Assembly: GCA_020638455.1 (NCBI GenBank)
Contig: JACKIK010000002.1
Coordinates: forward strand, 248,001 to 312,000
Origin: Hyphomonas sp.
Lineage (GTDB): Bacteria > Pseudomonadota > Alphaproteobacteria > Caulobacterales > Hyphomonadaceae
Direction of reading: 5' to 3'
Length of the DNA: 64,000 nt
Positions 54,254 to 62,536 of this stretch are shown in pieces. How positions within the stretch are numbered: position 1 is the stretch's first letter; each line of letters starts with the position of its first letter. The translations under genes and the position numbers were made by a program. The notes beneath the pieces are model-generated. The model did not search any database. It was not told the DNA's origin and saw only the letters and a program-made list of their open reading frames with translations.

Positions 54254-54778
54254 ATGGCGCCCGCGCTGACGATCCGCGACGCTTTGCCGGAAGACCTTCC
54301 GGCGCTGGTTGCGCTGTCGAAGAAGACCTTCTCCGATAAGTTCGCGCGTCTCTACAATCCGGAGGATCTCGCCGCGTTCCTGGAGGAGTCGCATGGTGAA
54401 GCGAACTACCGGAAGTGGCTCGCGGATCCGGACGTGCTTGTCCGCGTCGCCGAGGACGAGACCGGGGCGCTGAAGGCCTACCTCCTGTGCAGCCCGCTTG
54501 CGCTGCCGGCGGAGAATCCGAAGCCCGGCGCGGTGGAGCTGAAGCGGGTCTATGTCGACGCGTCCCTGCAGGGCCGCGGCCTCGGCTCCCGCTTCATCGA
54601 CGAAGCGCTCGCCTGGGCCCGCGGACGCGGAGCGCCGGAAATCTATCTCAGCGTCTTCTCAGAGAACTTCGAGGCGCGGCGGCTGTATGATCGCCTTGGC
54701 TGGGAGAAGGTGAGCGAGTTCATCTTCCCGGTCGGCCGGCACCGCGATCTCGAATTCCTGATGCGCCTGCCGCTCTGA
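54254..54778 (+). CDS. GNAT-family N-acetyltransferase
   Basis: 174 residues. The acetyl-CoA site is the R/Q-x2-G-x-G/A motif in QGRGLGSRFIDEAL, with the preceding strand VELKRVYVDAS. It transfers acetyl to an amine of unknown substrate. The start at 54254 (MAPALTIRDAL) is the second of two in-frame ATG codons; the first overlaps the stop of the aldo/keto reductase. It is probably translated with that gene. Confidence 0.9.
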   Translation: MAPALTIRDALPEDLPALVALSKKTFSDKFARLYNPEDLAAFLEESHGEANYRKWLADPDVLVRVAEDETGALKAYLLCSPLALPAENPKPGAVELKRVYVDASLQGRGLGSRFIDEALAWARGRGAPEIYLSVFSENFEARRLYDRLGWEKVSEFIFPVGRHRDLEFLMRLPL

Positions 54779-54779
54779 G

Positions 54780-54860
54780 TCACGTACGCGCACGTCACGT
54801 TCACGCAGGATCACGCACGATCACGGTCGCCGACAGCACGATCATGGCTGCGTCCTGTCC
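54780..54860. repeat. Degenerate TCACG-rich stretch between the GNAT gene and ilvD
   Basis: The words CACG, TCACG and GATCACG recur about ten times in 80 bases (for example TCACGTTCACG and GATCACGCACGATCACGG). Spacing is irregular. No hairpin or coding frame accounts for it. Confidence 0.5.
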
Positions 54861-54946
54861 GGTCACGCCGCCGCACCGGCGCGCGCGGTCTTGCCTGACG
54901 TGGGGCGAGCCTTCTATAGGCGCTGGAACAGCATCAGGAGAGACAC

Positions 54947-56677
54947 ATGGCCGGCAAGGAATGGGACAAGTCGAAACTGCCGTCCCGGCACGTTACCGAA
55001 GGCCCCGAGCGCGCGCCGCACCGTAGTTACTATTATGCAATGGGCCTCTCGACCAAGGACATCCGGAAGCCCTTCGTCGGCGTCGCCTCCTGCTGGAACG
55101 AGGCCGCGCCCTGCAACACGGCCCTGATGCGCCAGGCCCATGCCGCCAGCGCGGGCGTCAAGGAAGGCGACGGCACCCCCCGCGAGTTCTGCACCATCAC
55201 CGTCACCGACGGCATCGCCATGGGCCACGAGGGCATGCGCTCCTCGCTCGTTTCCCGTGAAGTCATTGCAGATTCCGTCGAGCTGACGATGCGCGGCCAC
55301 AGCTACGATGCCCTCGTCGGCATCGCCGGGTGCGACAAGTCCCTGCCGGGCATGATGATGGCCATGCTGCGCCTCAACGTGCCGTCCGTTTTCCTCTATG
55401 GCGGTTCCATTCTGCCGGGCCGCTACGAAGGCCGCGATGTGACCGTCATGGATGTCTTCGAAGCCGTCGGCGCCCATGCCGCTGGCTCCAACGATGTGAC
55501 CGACGAGAAGCTTCACGCCCTTGAAAAGGTTGCCTGCCCCGGCGACGGCGCCTGTGGCGGCCAGTTCACGGCTAACACGATGGCCTGCGTATCCGAGGCC
55601 ATCGGCCTCGCATTGCCGCTCTCTTCAGCCCTTCCGGCGCCGTATCTCGACCGCGATGCCTATGCCGTCTCAAGCGGCAAGGCGGTGATGAACCTGATCG
55701 AGAACAACATACGCCCGCGCGACATCTGCACCCGCAAGGCGTTCGAGAATGCGGCGGTCGTGGTTGCCGCGACCGGTGGCTCGACCAATGCCGGCCTGCA
55801 CCTGCCGGCGATGGCGCATGAGTGTGGCGTGCAGTTCACGCTGCGCGACGTTGCGGAGATATTCGCGAAGACGCCCTACATCGCCAGCCTGAAGCCGGGC
55901 GGCGACTACGTCGCCAAGGATTTCGGCGAAGCCGGCGGCGTGCCGATGCTGATGAAGACGCTCTATGATGCCGGCTTCATCCATGGCGACTGCATGACCG
56001 TGACCGGCAAGACGGTTGCTGAGAATTTGAAGGATGTGGTCTGGAACCCTGACCAGAAAGTGATCCGGCCGGCAACGGACCCGATCACCCCGACGGGCGG
56101 CGTTGTCGGCCTCTGGGGCTCGCTCGCGCCGGATGGCGGTATCGTGAAGGTCGCCGGCCTGAAGAACCACAAATTCACCGGACCGGCCCGGGTTTTCGAT
56201 GGCGAGGAAGCCTGCTTCAAGGCCGTCACCAATCGCGACTACAAAGAGGGCGACGTCCTGATCATCCGTTACGAAGGCCCCAAGGGTGGCCCCGGCATGC
56301 GGGAAATGTTGTCGACCACGGCGGCAATCTATGGCCAGGGCATGGGCGACAAGGTGGCCCTGATCACCGACGGCCGCTTCTCCGGTGCCACGCGCGGCTT
56401 CTGCATCGGCCATGTCGGGCCGGAAGCGGCCGATGGCGGCCCGATCGCGCTGCTGGAGGATGGCGACATCATCACCATCGATGCCGACAAGGGCACGATT
56501 GACGTGCGCCTGACTCCCGCGGAGCTGCAGGACCGAAAGCGCAAGTGGAAGCCGCGCCAGAACATGTACGGCTCCGGCGCGCTGCAGAAGTTCGCGCGGC
56601 TGGTCGGCCCGGCCCATGAAGGTGCGGTGACGCATCCGGGCTTTGCCGGCGAGCGCCAGGTCTATGCCGACATCTGA
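54947..56677 (+). CDS. ilvD: Dihydroxy-acid dehydratase
   Basis: 576 residues. Iron-sulfur ligands appear as cysteines in VASCWNEAAPC, IAGCDKSLPG and PGDGACGGQ. The family signatures CDKSLPGMMMAM and GRFSGATRGFCIGH are present. It dehydrates 2,3-dihydroxy-isovalerate and -methylvalerate in branched-chain amino acid and pantothenate synthesis. The related sugar-acid dehydratases (EDD/arabonate) share the fold, but length and motifs favour IlvD. AGGAGAG precedes the ATG. Confidence 0.93.
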   Translation: MAGKEWDKSKLPSRHVTEGPERAPHRSYYYAMGLSTKDIRKPFVGVASCWNEAAPCNTALMRQAHAASAGVKEGDGTPREFCTITVTDGIAMGHEGMRSSLVSREVIADSVELTMRGHSYDALVGIAGCDKSLPGMMMAMLRLNVPSVFLYGGSILPGRYEGRDVTVMDVFEAVGAHAAGSNDVTDEKLHALEKVACPGDGACGGQFTANTMACVSEAIGLALPLSSALPAPYLDRDAYAVSSGKAVMNLIENNIRPRDICTRKAFENAAVVVAATGGSTNAGLHLPAMAHECGVQFTLRDVAEIFAKTPYIASLKPGGDYVAKDFGEAGGVPMLMKTLYDAGFIHGDCMTVTGKTVAENLKDVVWNPDQKVIRPATDPITPTGGVVGLWGSLAPDGGIVKVAGLKNHKFTGPARVFDGEEACFKAVTNRDYKEGDVLIIRYEGPKGGPGMREMLSTTAAIYGQGMGDKVALITDGRFSGATRGFCIGHVGPEAADGGPIALLEDGDIITIDADKGTIDVRLTPAELQDRKRKWKPRQNMYGSGALQKFARLVGPAHEGAVTHPGFAGERQVYADI

Positions 56678-56740
56678 TCGGCGCTTGGCGCGTTCGGCGA
56701 ACCCGTCTTAAGGTGCCCCGGTGGCAGTGCGGGGAGGCTT

Positions 56741-57736
56741 ATGAGCGACCAGCCTGAGATTGATCCGGCGATCCTCAGGGCCATGAACGGCCTGCCGCAG
56801 GATTTCTCCAACTTCGCCCGTGTGTTTCAGGACGAAATCGGCCCGGCCTTGCAGGCAAGGGAAGGAGACCGCGTCCGCGCCGCGGACAAGGCCCGCCAGT
56901 CCCGATGGGTCGGCGGCCTGATCGGCGTGGCGATCGCCGGAGCACTGTTCGTGTTCACCCGGTCGCCGATCGGCCTGTTCTTCGGTGCGATTGCAGGGTT
57001 CGGCTATACGGCCTGGGGCTCGCAGGACCTGATGGCCCTGAAGAAGGAAGCGAAGGTCCTCATCGTGACCCCGGTTGCCCGCCAGTTCGGGCTGAGTTTC
57101 AATCCGGACCCCGGACAGGTCAACTCGATCCTGCGGCACCGCGAGCTTGGCCTGGTGCCCGGATGGGACCGCTCAAGCTATGAGGATCTCGTCACCGGCC
57201 GCAGGGATGGTGTCGAGTTCGAACTGTTCGAAGCCCATCTCGAGGAGCGTCGGACCAGCACGGATTCGAAAGGCCGCACGAGCACGCATTGGGTGACCGT
57301 GTTCCGCGGCCAGTGCCTGCGCTTTGTATTCGAGAAAACCTTCTACGGCCGCACGCTGGTCACACGCGATGCGGGTTTCTTCAACCGCTTCGGTGGCGGC
57401 AAGGGGATGCAGCGCGCCATCCTTGAGGATCCGGAGTTCGAGAAGATCTTCGAGGTCTACACGACCGACCAGGTCGAAGCGCGCTACCTCCTCACGCCGG
57501 ACCTGATGCAGCAGCTGGTGAACATGGAGAAGACCTTCCATGGCGGGAAGCTCAAATGCTGTTTCGATACGGGCGAGCTGTACATCACGCTGCAGGGCGG
57601 CGACCTGTTCGAGCCCGGCAACATGTTCAGCCCGCTCGACGATCCGGAACGCGTGCGTGAGCTGCTCGACGATTTTGCCGCCATGTTCCACATCATCGAC
57701 GCCACCAATGCAAACCGTCGGAAGGCCGGGCGCTAG
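56741..57736 (+). CDS. DUF3137 membrane protein
   Basis: 331 residues. A soluble N-terminus is followed by a membrane hairpin (GGLIGVAIAGALFVFTRS and IGLFFGAIAGFGYTAWG, residues about 55-90) and a DUF3137 domain (GRRDGVEFELFEAHLEERR...RGQCLRFVFEKTF...LYITLQGGDLFEP). The family is widespread but uncharacterised. No operon partner is evident: the next gene begins 105 bases later. Confidence 0.87.
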   Translation: MSDQPEIDPAILRAMNGLPQDFSNFARVFQDEIGPALQAREGDRVRAADKARQSRWVGGLIGVAIAGALFVFTRSPIGLFFGAIAGFGYTAWGSQDLMALKKEAKVLIVTPVARQFGLSFNPDPGQVNSILRHRELGLVPGWDRSSYEDLVTGRRDGVEFELFEAHLEERRTSTDSKGRTSTHWVTVFRGQCLRFVFEKTFYGRTLVTRDAGFFNRFGGGKGMQRAILEDPEFEKIFEVYTTDQVEARYLLTPDLMQQLVNMEKTFHGGKLKCCFDTGELYITLQGGDLFEPGNMFSPLDDPERVRELLDDFAAMFHIIDATNANRRKAGR

Positions 57737-57841
57737 GAGGCGGAAGAGGCGCCGCAATTCGGGCAAAGTCGGGGCGGGACCATTCAGGATCGCTTCAGCT
57801 TATTTTGCGCATTATGCGTGCAGGTCAGGAAGGATTCTCAT

Positions 57842-58219
57842 ATGAACCGACTTCTCGCCGTCCTGGTGTTTGCGCTCGCTGCGCCTGTGGCTGCAGCAGA
57901 TGCAGCTTCTGCGAAGGACCTTGCACGTTGCCAGGCGATGTCGGCCACGTTCGGGCCGAAGCAGAAAGAGATCACCAAGTTGAAGGAAGCCCGCGACGCA
58001 CAGGCAGAAGCCGTGGAGTCAAAGGGCGAGGCCTGGGACGACCTGGAAGTGCTGCGCAACGCGTCTGCTGCGAATGCGGAAAAGGCGGATGCGGCGAAAG
58101 CCGAATATGAAGCGGCCCGCAAGGACCTTGCGCGCCTTGAGCAGGGACTGCAGGCGAGCGTTTCGGCGCTGAACGCTGACGTCAACGCCTACAACAAGTC
58201 CTGCACCACCGAAAAATAG
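57842..58219 (+). CDS. Small secreted coiled-coil protein
   Basis: 125 residues. The start at 57842 gives the Sec signal MNRLLAVLVFALAAPVAA-A-DA. The mature chain has two cysteines (one early, LARCQAM, and one near the end, KSCTTEK) and between them a long heptad-like helix rich in Ala, Lys and Glu. That looks like a single coiled coil closed by a disulfide. No family is recognised. Confidence 0.7.
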   Translation: MNRLLAVLVFALAAPVAAADAASAKDLARCQAMSATFGPKQKEITKLKEARDAQAEAVESKGEAWDDLEVLRNASAANAEKADAAKAEYEAARKDLARLEQGLQASVSALNADVNAYNKSCTTEK

Positions 58220-58267
58220 GCGGAAACCAGTCCTCCGGATCAATCTCGGAGTCGGACAGGACAAGAA

Positions 58268-58283
58268 TTGTCAACGTTGACAA
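58268..58283. promoter_or_regulatory. Perfect 16-base operator palindrome upstream of the MFS sugar gene
   Basis: TTGTCAACGTTGACAA is an exact palindrome with the CpG centre typical of LacI-family operators. It includes a perfect -35 hexamer TTGACA (58277-58282). It lies about 110 bases before the MFS start. Confidence 0.8.
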
Positions 58284-58328
58284 AGTGGGGCGGTTGCTTT
58301 CCTAGTTGTGTGCAAACGGAAACAATAG

Positions 58329-58344
58329 TTGTTTGCGTTAACAA
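58329..58344. promoter_or_regulatory. Second, imperfect copy of the operator
   Basis: TTGTTTGCGTTAACAA keeps the TTGT...ACAA ends and CpG centre of the site 61 bases upstream (six turns of the helix), with two mismatched pairs. Two sites at this spacing would allow cooperative or looping repression. Confidence 0.65.
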
Positions 58345-58394
58345 AAAGACGGGCCTGAAGCCCGCATGCGCAATTCACGGGAGGAACGCGCGCC

Positions 58395-59822
58395 ATGAGC
58401 GACGCAGTCACACATATCCAGCCGGACAGCGCCGATGCGCGCATGTCGCAGGTCATCCTGATCACCGCCGTCGCCACGATCGGCGGATTTCTCTTTGGTT
58501 TTGACTCCGGCGTGATCAACGGCACGGTCGACGGGCTGAAGACGGCCTTCAACGCGGAGGACATCGCGACCGGCTTCAATGTGGCGTCAATGCTGTTGGG
58601 GTGCGCCGTCGGCGCAGCGCTGGCCGGCACCATGTCCGACGCGTTCGGCCGCCGCACGATGATGCTGGTGGCAGCGGTCTTCTTCATCGTGTCTGCCTGG
58701 GGCTCAGGCATCGCGCATTCGTCGTTGGAGTTCATTGTCTACCGCGTGATCGGTGGCGTGGCAGTCGGGGCTGCCAGCGTCATGTCTCCGGCATACATTT
58801 CCGAGGTTGCGCCGTCGAAATACCGCGGCCGTCTGTCGTCCATCCAGCAGGTTGCGATCATAGCGGGGCTGTTCTGTGCCGCGCTGTCGAACTATGCGAT
58901 CGCGAAGGCAACCGGCTCGTCGCTCTCGCCGTGGCTGTTCGGCGTTGCGGCATGGCGCTGGATGTTCTGGATCGAGCTTATTCCGGCATCGATCTTCCTG
59001 TTCGCCCTGCTGTTCATCCCGGAAAGCCCGCGCTTCCTTGTGGCGAAGGGTGGCATGGACAAGGCACGGGATGTGCTGGCCCGGCTGTCCGGCCCGGCTG
59101 CAGCAGATCGGAAAGTTCTGGAGATCAGGAATTCACTCGCCGCAGATCACAAGCCTTCGCTGCGCGATGCGTTCGGCGGCAGCGCAGTGTTCAAGGGGAT
59201 CGTGTGGATCGGCATCGGCCTTGCCACCTTCCAGCAACTGGTCGGTATCAACGTCGTGTTCTACTACGGCGCAGTGCTCTGGCAGGCGGTCGGCTTCTCC
59301 GAATCCAATGCACTGCTGATCAATGTCATCACCAACGGTGCGTCGATCGTCGCGGTATTCATCGCACTGGCGCTGATCGACCATGTCGGGCGCAAGCCGC
59401 TCCTGTGGGTGGGCTCAATCGGCATGACCGTAACCCTCGCCATTCTCGCATTCTGCTTCTCCAAGGCCGTCACGGTTGATGGTGCGGTGAGCCTGCCGGG
59501 AAGCTATGGCCTGATCGCGCTGCTCGCGGCGAATGCCTATGTGATCTTCTTCAACTCGTCGTGGGGCCCTGTGATGTGGGTGGCGCTCGGCGAAATGTTC
59601 CCGAACCAGATTCGCGGGGCGGGGCTCGCTGTGTCCGGCTTCTTCCAGTGGATTTCCAACTTTGCCATCACCATGACCTTCCCGATCATGCTTGGCATTG
59701 CGTGGATCGGGCTGCAGGGCGCGTACCTCTTCTACGCGATTTGTGCCCTCATCTCGGTGTTCTTCGTCATGCGCTATGTGCGTGAAACGAAAGGCCTCGA
59801 GCTCGAAGAAATGACGGACTGA
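58395..59822 (+). CDS. MFS sugar porter (xylose/glucose transporter type)
   Basis: 475 residues with twelve membrane helices. Sugar-porter signatures are GGFLFGFDSGVINGT in the first helix, DAFGRRTMM in loop 2-3, PESPRFLVAKG before helix 7 and VRETKGLELEEM at the end. Q and N residues in FQQLVGINVVFYYG are the sugar-binding set. It probably imports monosaccharide released by the downstream glycosidases. Two palindromic operators precede it, and a terminator hairpin follows before the GH3 gene. Confidence 0.94.
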   Translation: MSDAVTHIQPDSADARMSQVILITAVATIGGFLFGFDSGVINGTVDGLKTAFNAEDIATGFNVASMLLGCAVGAALAGTMSDAFGRRTMMLVAAVFFIVSAWGSGIAHSSLEFIVYRVIGGVAVGAASVMSPAYISEVAPSKYRGRLSSIQQVAIIAGLFCAALSNYAIAKATGSSLSPWLFGVAAWRWMFWIELIPASIFLFALLFIPESPRFLVAKGGMDKARDVLARLSGPAAADRKVLEIRNSLAADHKPSLRDAFGGSAVFKGIVWIGIGLATFQQLVGINVVFYYGAVLWQAVGFSESNALLINVITNGASIVAVFIALALIDHVGRKPLLWVGSIGMTVTLAILAFCFSKAVTVDGAVSLPGSYGLIALLAANAYVIFFNSSWGPVMWVALGEMFPNQIRGAGLAVSGFFQWISNFAITMTFPIMLGIAWIGLQGAYLFYAICALISVFFVMRYVRETKGLELEEMTD

Positions 59823-59832
59823 CAGGGACCGG

Positions 59833-59864
59833 ACCCCGCCGGCTGGTGCTGGCGGGGTTTATTT
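59833..59864 (+). terminator. Terminator between the MFS and GH3 genes
   Basis: The arms ACCCCGCC (59833-59840) and GGCGGGGT (59851-59858) pair perfectly and are followed by TTATTT. It would end most MFS transcripts, so the GH3 gene needs readthrough or its own promoter. Confidence 0.8.
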
Positions 59865-59910
59865 CCTGCGTCATTGTTACCGCTCTCTGAGGCAAGACAC
59901 TGCGCAGGAA
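59863..59910. repeat. Inverted repeat before the GH3 lipoprotein gene
   Basis: TTCCTGCG (59863-59870) and CGCAGGAA (59903-59910) are exact inverted copies 32 bases apart, in the untranslated region. It may be a regulatory site pair or leader fold; unproven. Confidence 0.45.
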
Positions 59911-59937
59911 GGCCCGTTCTACACAACGGAGACGACC

Positions 59938-62499
59938 ATGAAACGCAGCTTCACGGGGCCGGACAGATTCAGGCTTCAGCTCCTGGCGGCCCTGGCCGTC
60001 GGCCTTGCCGGATGCGCAGCCGGGCCCGCCACAGAAAAGGCCACCAGCGAAGTCGCGGCTGTATCGAAGCCGCTTCTGGCCCCCAACGACGTGACGCTGC
60101 ATCTGGATGACTGGCCGGCATTGAACACACCGCCGCTCGATCCGGACATTGAGACGCGCATCGATGCGATCATGGCGAAGATGACGCTCGAGCAGAAGGT
60201 CGGTCAGGTTATCCAGGCGGACAACACGACCGTAACGCCAGAGGATGTCAAAAAGTACCGTCTTGGATCCGTACTCAGCGGCGGCAACTCGGCGCCTGGC
60301 GGCAAGCCTTATGCCGATACGAAGACCTGGCTCGCCGCGGCCGACGGCTATTTCAACGCGTCGGTCGATCCGGAAGGCGTGGACGTCGCCATTCCGGTGA
60401 TCTGGGGGATCGATGCGGTGCACGGTCATGCGAACCTGCTGGGGGCAACCGTGTTCCCGCACAATATCGGGCTGGGCGCCGCGCATGATCCGGACCTCAT
60501 CGAGGAGATCATGAAGGTAACCGCGTCGGAGCTGGTGGTATCCGGCCATGACTGGACCTTCGCGCCGACGCTGGCGACGCCGCGGGATGACCGGTGGGGC
60601 CGCACCTATGAAGGCTTTTCGGAGTCGCCCGAGATTGTCGCCTCCTATGCGGACCGGATCGTCTACGGCCTGCAGGGCCGGCCTGGCGATGCCGGCTTCC
60701 TGGGCGACGGTCATGTGATTTCGTCTGCCAAGCATTTCATGGCTGATGGCGGCACTTTCGGCGGCAAGGACCAGGGCGATGCGCGCATCAGTGAGGAAGA
60801 GCTGCGCAGTATCCATGCGCCCGGCTACGAGTCCGCCTTGCAGGGCGGTGTGCAGACGGTGATGGCGTCCTATTCCAGCTGGAACGGGACGAAAATGCAC
60901 GGCAGCAAGACCATGCTGACGGAGCTGTTGAAGGGTCGGTTCGGGTTCAACGGTTTCGTTGTTGGCGACTGGAACGGGCATGGACAGATTCCGGGCTGCA
61001 CCAATACGGATTGTCCGCAGGCGATCAATGCCGGACTCGACATGTACATGGCGCCTGACAGCTGGAAGGGGCTCTATGAATCGACACTGGTGCACGTGAA
61101 GGCTGGCGACATTCCTATGGATCGCCTGGACGACGCGGTGCGGCGGATCCTGCGCGTGAAGCTCGCCTATGGCCTGTTCGAGAAAGGCCCGCCGAGTTCG
61201 CGGCCGGGTGCGGGCGACGAAAGCCTTCTAGGGTCTCCTGAACACCGCGCCGTGGCCCGGCGCGCGGTGCGAGAGTCGCTCGTGCTGCTGAAGAATGATG
61301 GTGGCGTGCTGCCGCTGGCGGGCAAGCAACGTGTGCTGGTTGTCGGCGACGGGGCCGACAATATCGGCAAGCAGGCGGGCGGCTGGACGCTTTCCTGGCA
61401 AGGCGGCGACTATGACAACACTTACTTCCCGAATGGCCAGTCGATCCTTGGCGGTATTCGGGAAGCTGTGCTCGGCTCCGGCGGCACGCTCATCTTCGAT
61501 CCGACCGGTTCGTCGACCGCCGACGCTGACGTCGTCATCGCGGTGTACGGCGAAAATCCCTATGCGGAAGGCGTTGGCGATGTGAAGTCGCTCGACTTCA
61601 AGCCCAACGGGTTCGACACGGCCAAGCTCAAGGCCTTCCGCGATCGGGGAATTCCCGTCGTCTCCGTCTTCCTGTCCGGGCGGCCGCTCTGGGTGAATCC
61701 GGAACTGAATAATTCGGACGCATTCGTTGCAGCGTGGTTGCCGGGAACCGAAGGCGGCGGCGTTGCGGATGTGCTGTTCCGGACAAGGCCCGAATACGAT
61801 TTTACCGGCCGCCTCTCATTCTCCTGGCCGAAGACGGCGGACTCGAAGCCGCTCAACAAGGAAGATGCAAACTACGATCCGCTGTTTCCCTTTGGCTACG
61901 GGCTCTCCTACACAAGCGCGGCGCCCGATCTGGGTCCGGTATCGGAAGACCCGGGCAATGAGCCCCAGGCGGACGCCGACCTGCTTACCGTCTTCACCGA
62001 AGGCGAGAACGGCGAGACGTGGGCGGCCGTTCTGTATCAGGATGGAGTCGCTACGCCGGTTGGGCTCGGAAAAACCTCGCTTGGTGAGCTCACCGTGTCG
62101 CACACCGACTTTGCCCGGCAGGAGGACGCGCTGCTGCTGACATGGTCGGGCGCCGGAACCAGCCTCGTGTTTGGCTCGCCGGCGGGCAGGGTCGACCTGT
62201 CCGGCAAGGGCGCCGCATTCGATCTCGTATTCAGGGCGCGAGCTCCGGATGCGGAGGCTCAGACACTGACCATATCGGGTGGGTGTTCGCCGGATGGTGG
62301 CTGCACGGGAGTGCAATCGGTGACCATAGAGCCGGGCGACTGGGCGGAAGTCCGTATTCCCGCTGCCTGTATCGGCATGGCGGATGTCAGCGCCGTGCCG
62401 ATGGTCGCGAAGCTGGATATGGCCGAGGCCGGGGCGGTTGCGATTGCCGACGTGCATCTCGAGGCCGTTGGAGCGGGTGACGCTGCCTGCATGAACTGA
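59938..62499 (+). CDS. Glycoside hydrolase family 3 enzyme (ExoP-like), lipoprotein
   Basis: 853 residues. The N-terminus has a signal ending in the lipobox L-A-G-C (VGLAGCAAG), so the enzyme is exported and lipid-anchored. The barrel begins VGQVIQADNTT, the nucleophile is D344 in VVGDWNGHGQ, and a C-terminal beta domain of ExoP type follows (from about residue 660). It is a clear paralogue of the cytoplasmic GH3 at 12174, with shared motifs GGNSAPGG and MYMAPDSWK. With GH115 next to it, it may act as a beta-xylosidase or beta-glucosidase on plant oligosaccharides. The specificity of GH3 cannot be read from motifs alone. Confidence 0.93.
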   Translation: MKRSFTGPDRFRLQLLAALAVGLAGCAAGPATEKATSEVAAVSKPLLAPNDVTLHLDDWPALNTPPLDPDIETRIDAIMAKMTLEQKVGQVIQADNTTVTPEDVKKYRLGSVLSGGNSAPGGKPYADTKTWLAAADGYFNASVDPEGVDVAIPVIWGIDAVHGHANLLGATVFPHNIGLGAAHDPDLIEEIMKVTASELVVSGHDWTFAPTLATPRDDRWGRTYEGFSESPEIVASYADRIVYGLQGRPGDAGFLGDGHVISSAKHFMADGGTFGGKDQGDARISEEELRSIHAPGYESALQGGVQTVMASYSSWNGTKMHGSKTMLTELLKGRFGFNGFVVGDWNGHGQIPGCTNTDCPQAINAGLDMYMAPDSWKGLYESTLVHVKAGDIPMDRLDDAVRRILRVKLAYGLFEKGPPSSRPGAGDESLLGSPEHRAVARRAVRESLVLLKNDGGVLPLAGKQRVLVVGDGADNIGKQAGGWTLSWQGGDYDNTYFPNGQSILGGIREAVLGSGGTLIFDPTGSSTADADVVIAVYGENPYAEGVGDVKSLDFKPNGFDTAKLKAFRDRGIPVVSVFLSGRPLWVNPELNNSDAFVAAWLPGTEGGGVADVLFRTRPEYDFTGRLSFSWPKTADSKPLNKEDANYDPLFPFGYGLSYTSAAPDLGPVSEDPGNEPQADADLLTVFTEGENGETWAAVLYQDGVATPVGLGKTSLGELTVSHTDFARQEDALLLTWSGAGTSLVFGSPAGRVDLSGKGAAFDLVFRARAPDAEAQTLTISGGCSPDGGCTGVQSVTIEPGDWAEVRIPAACIGMADVSAVPMVAKLDMAEAGAVAIADVHLEAVGAGDAACMN

Positions 62500-62536
62500 A
62501 GGGTGCCGCACGTGCGGCCACGACGGGAGGAAAGCA

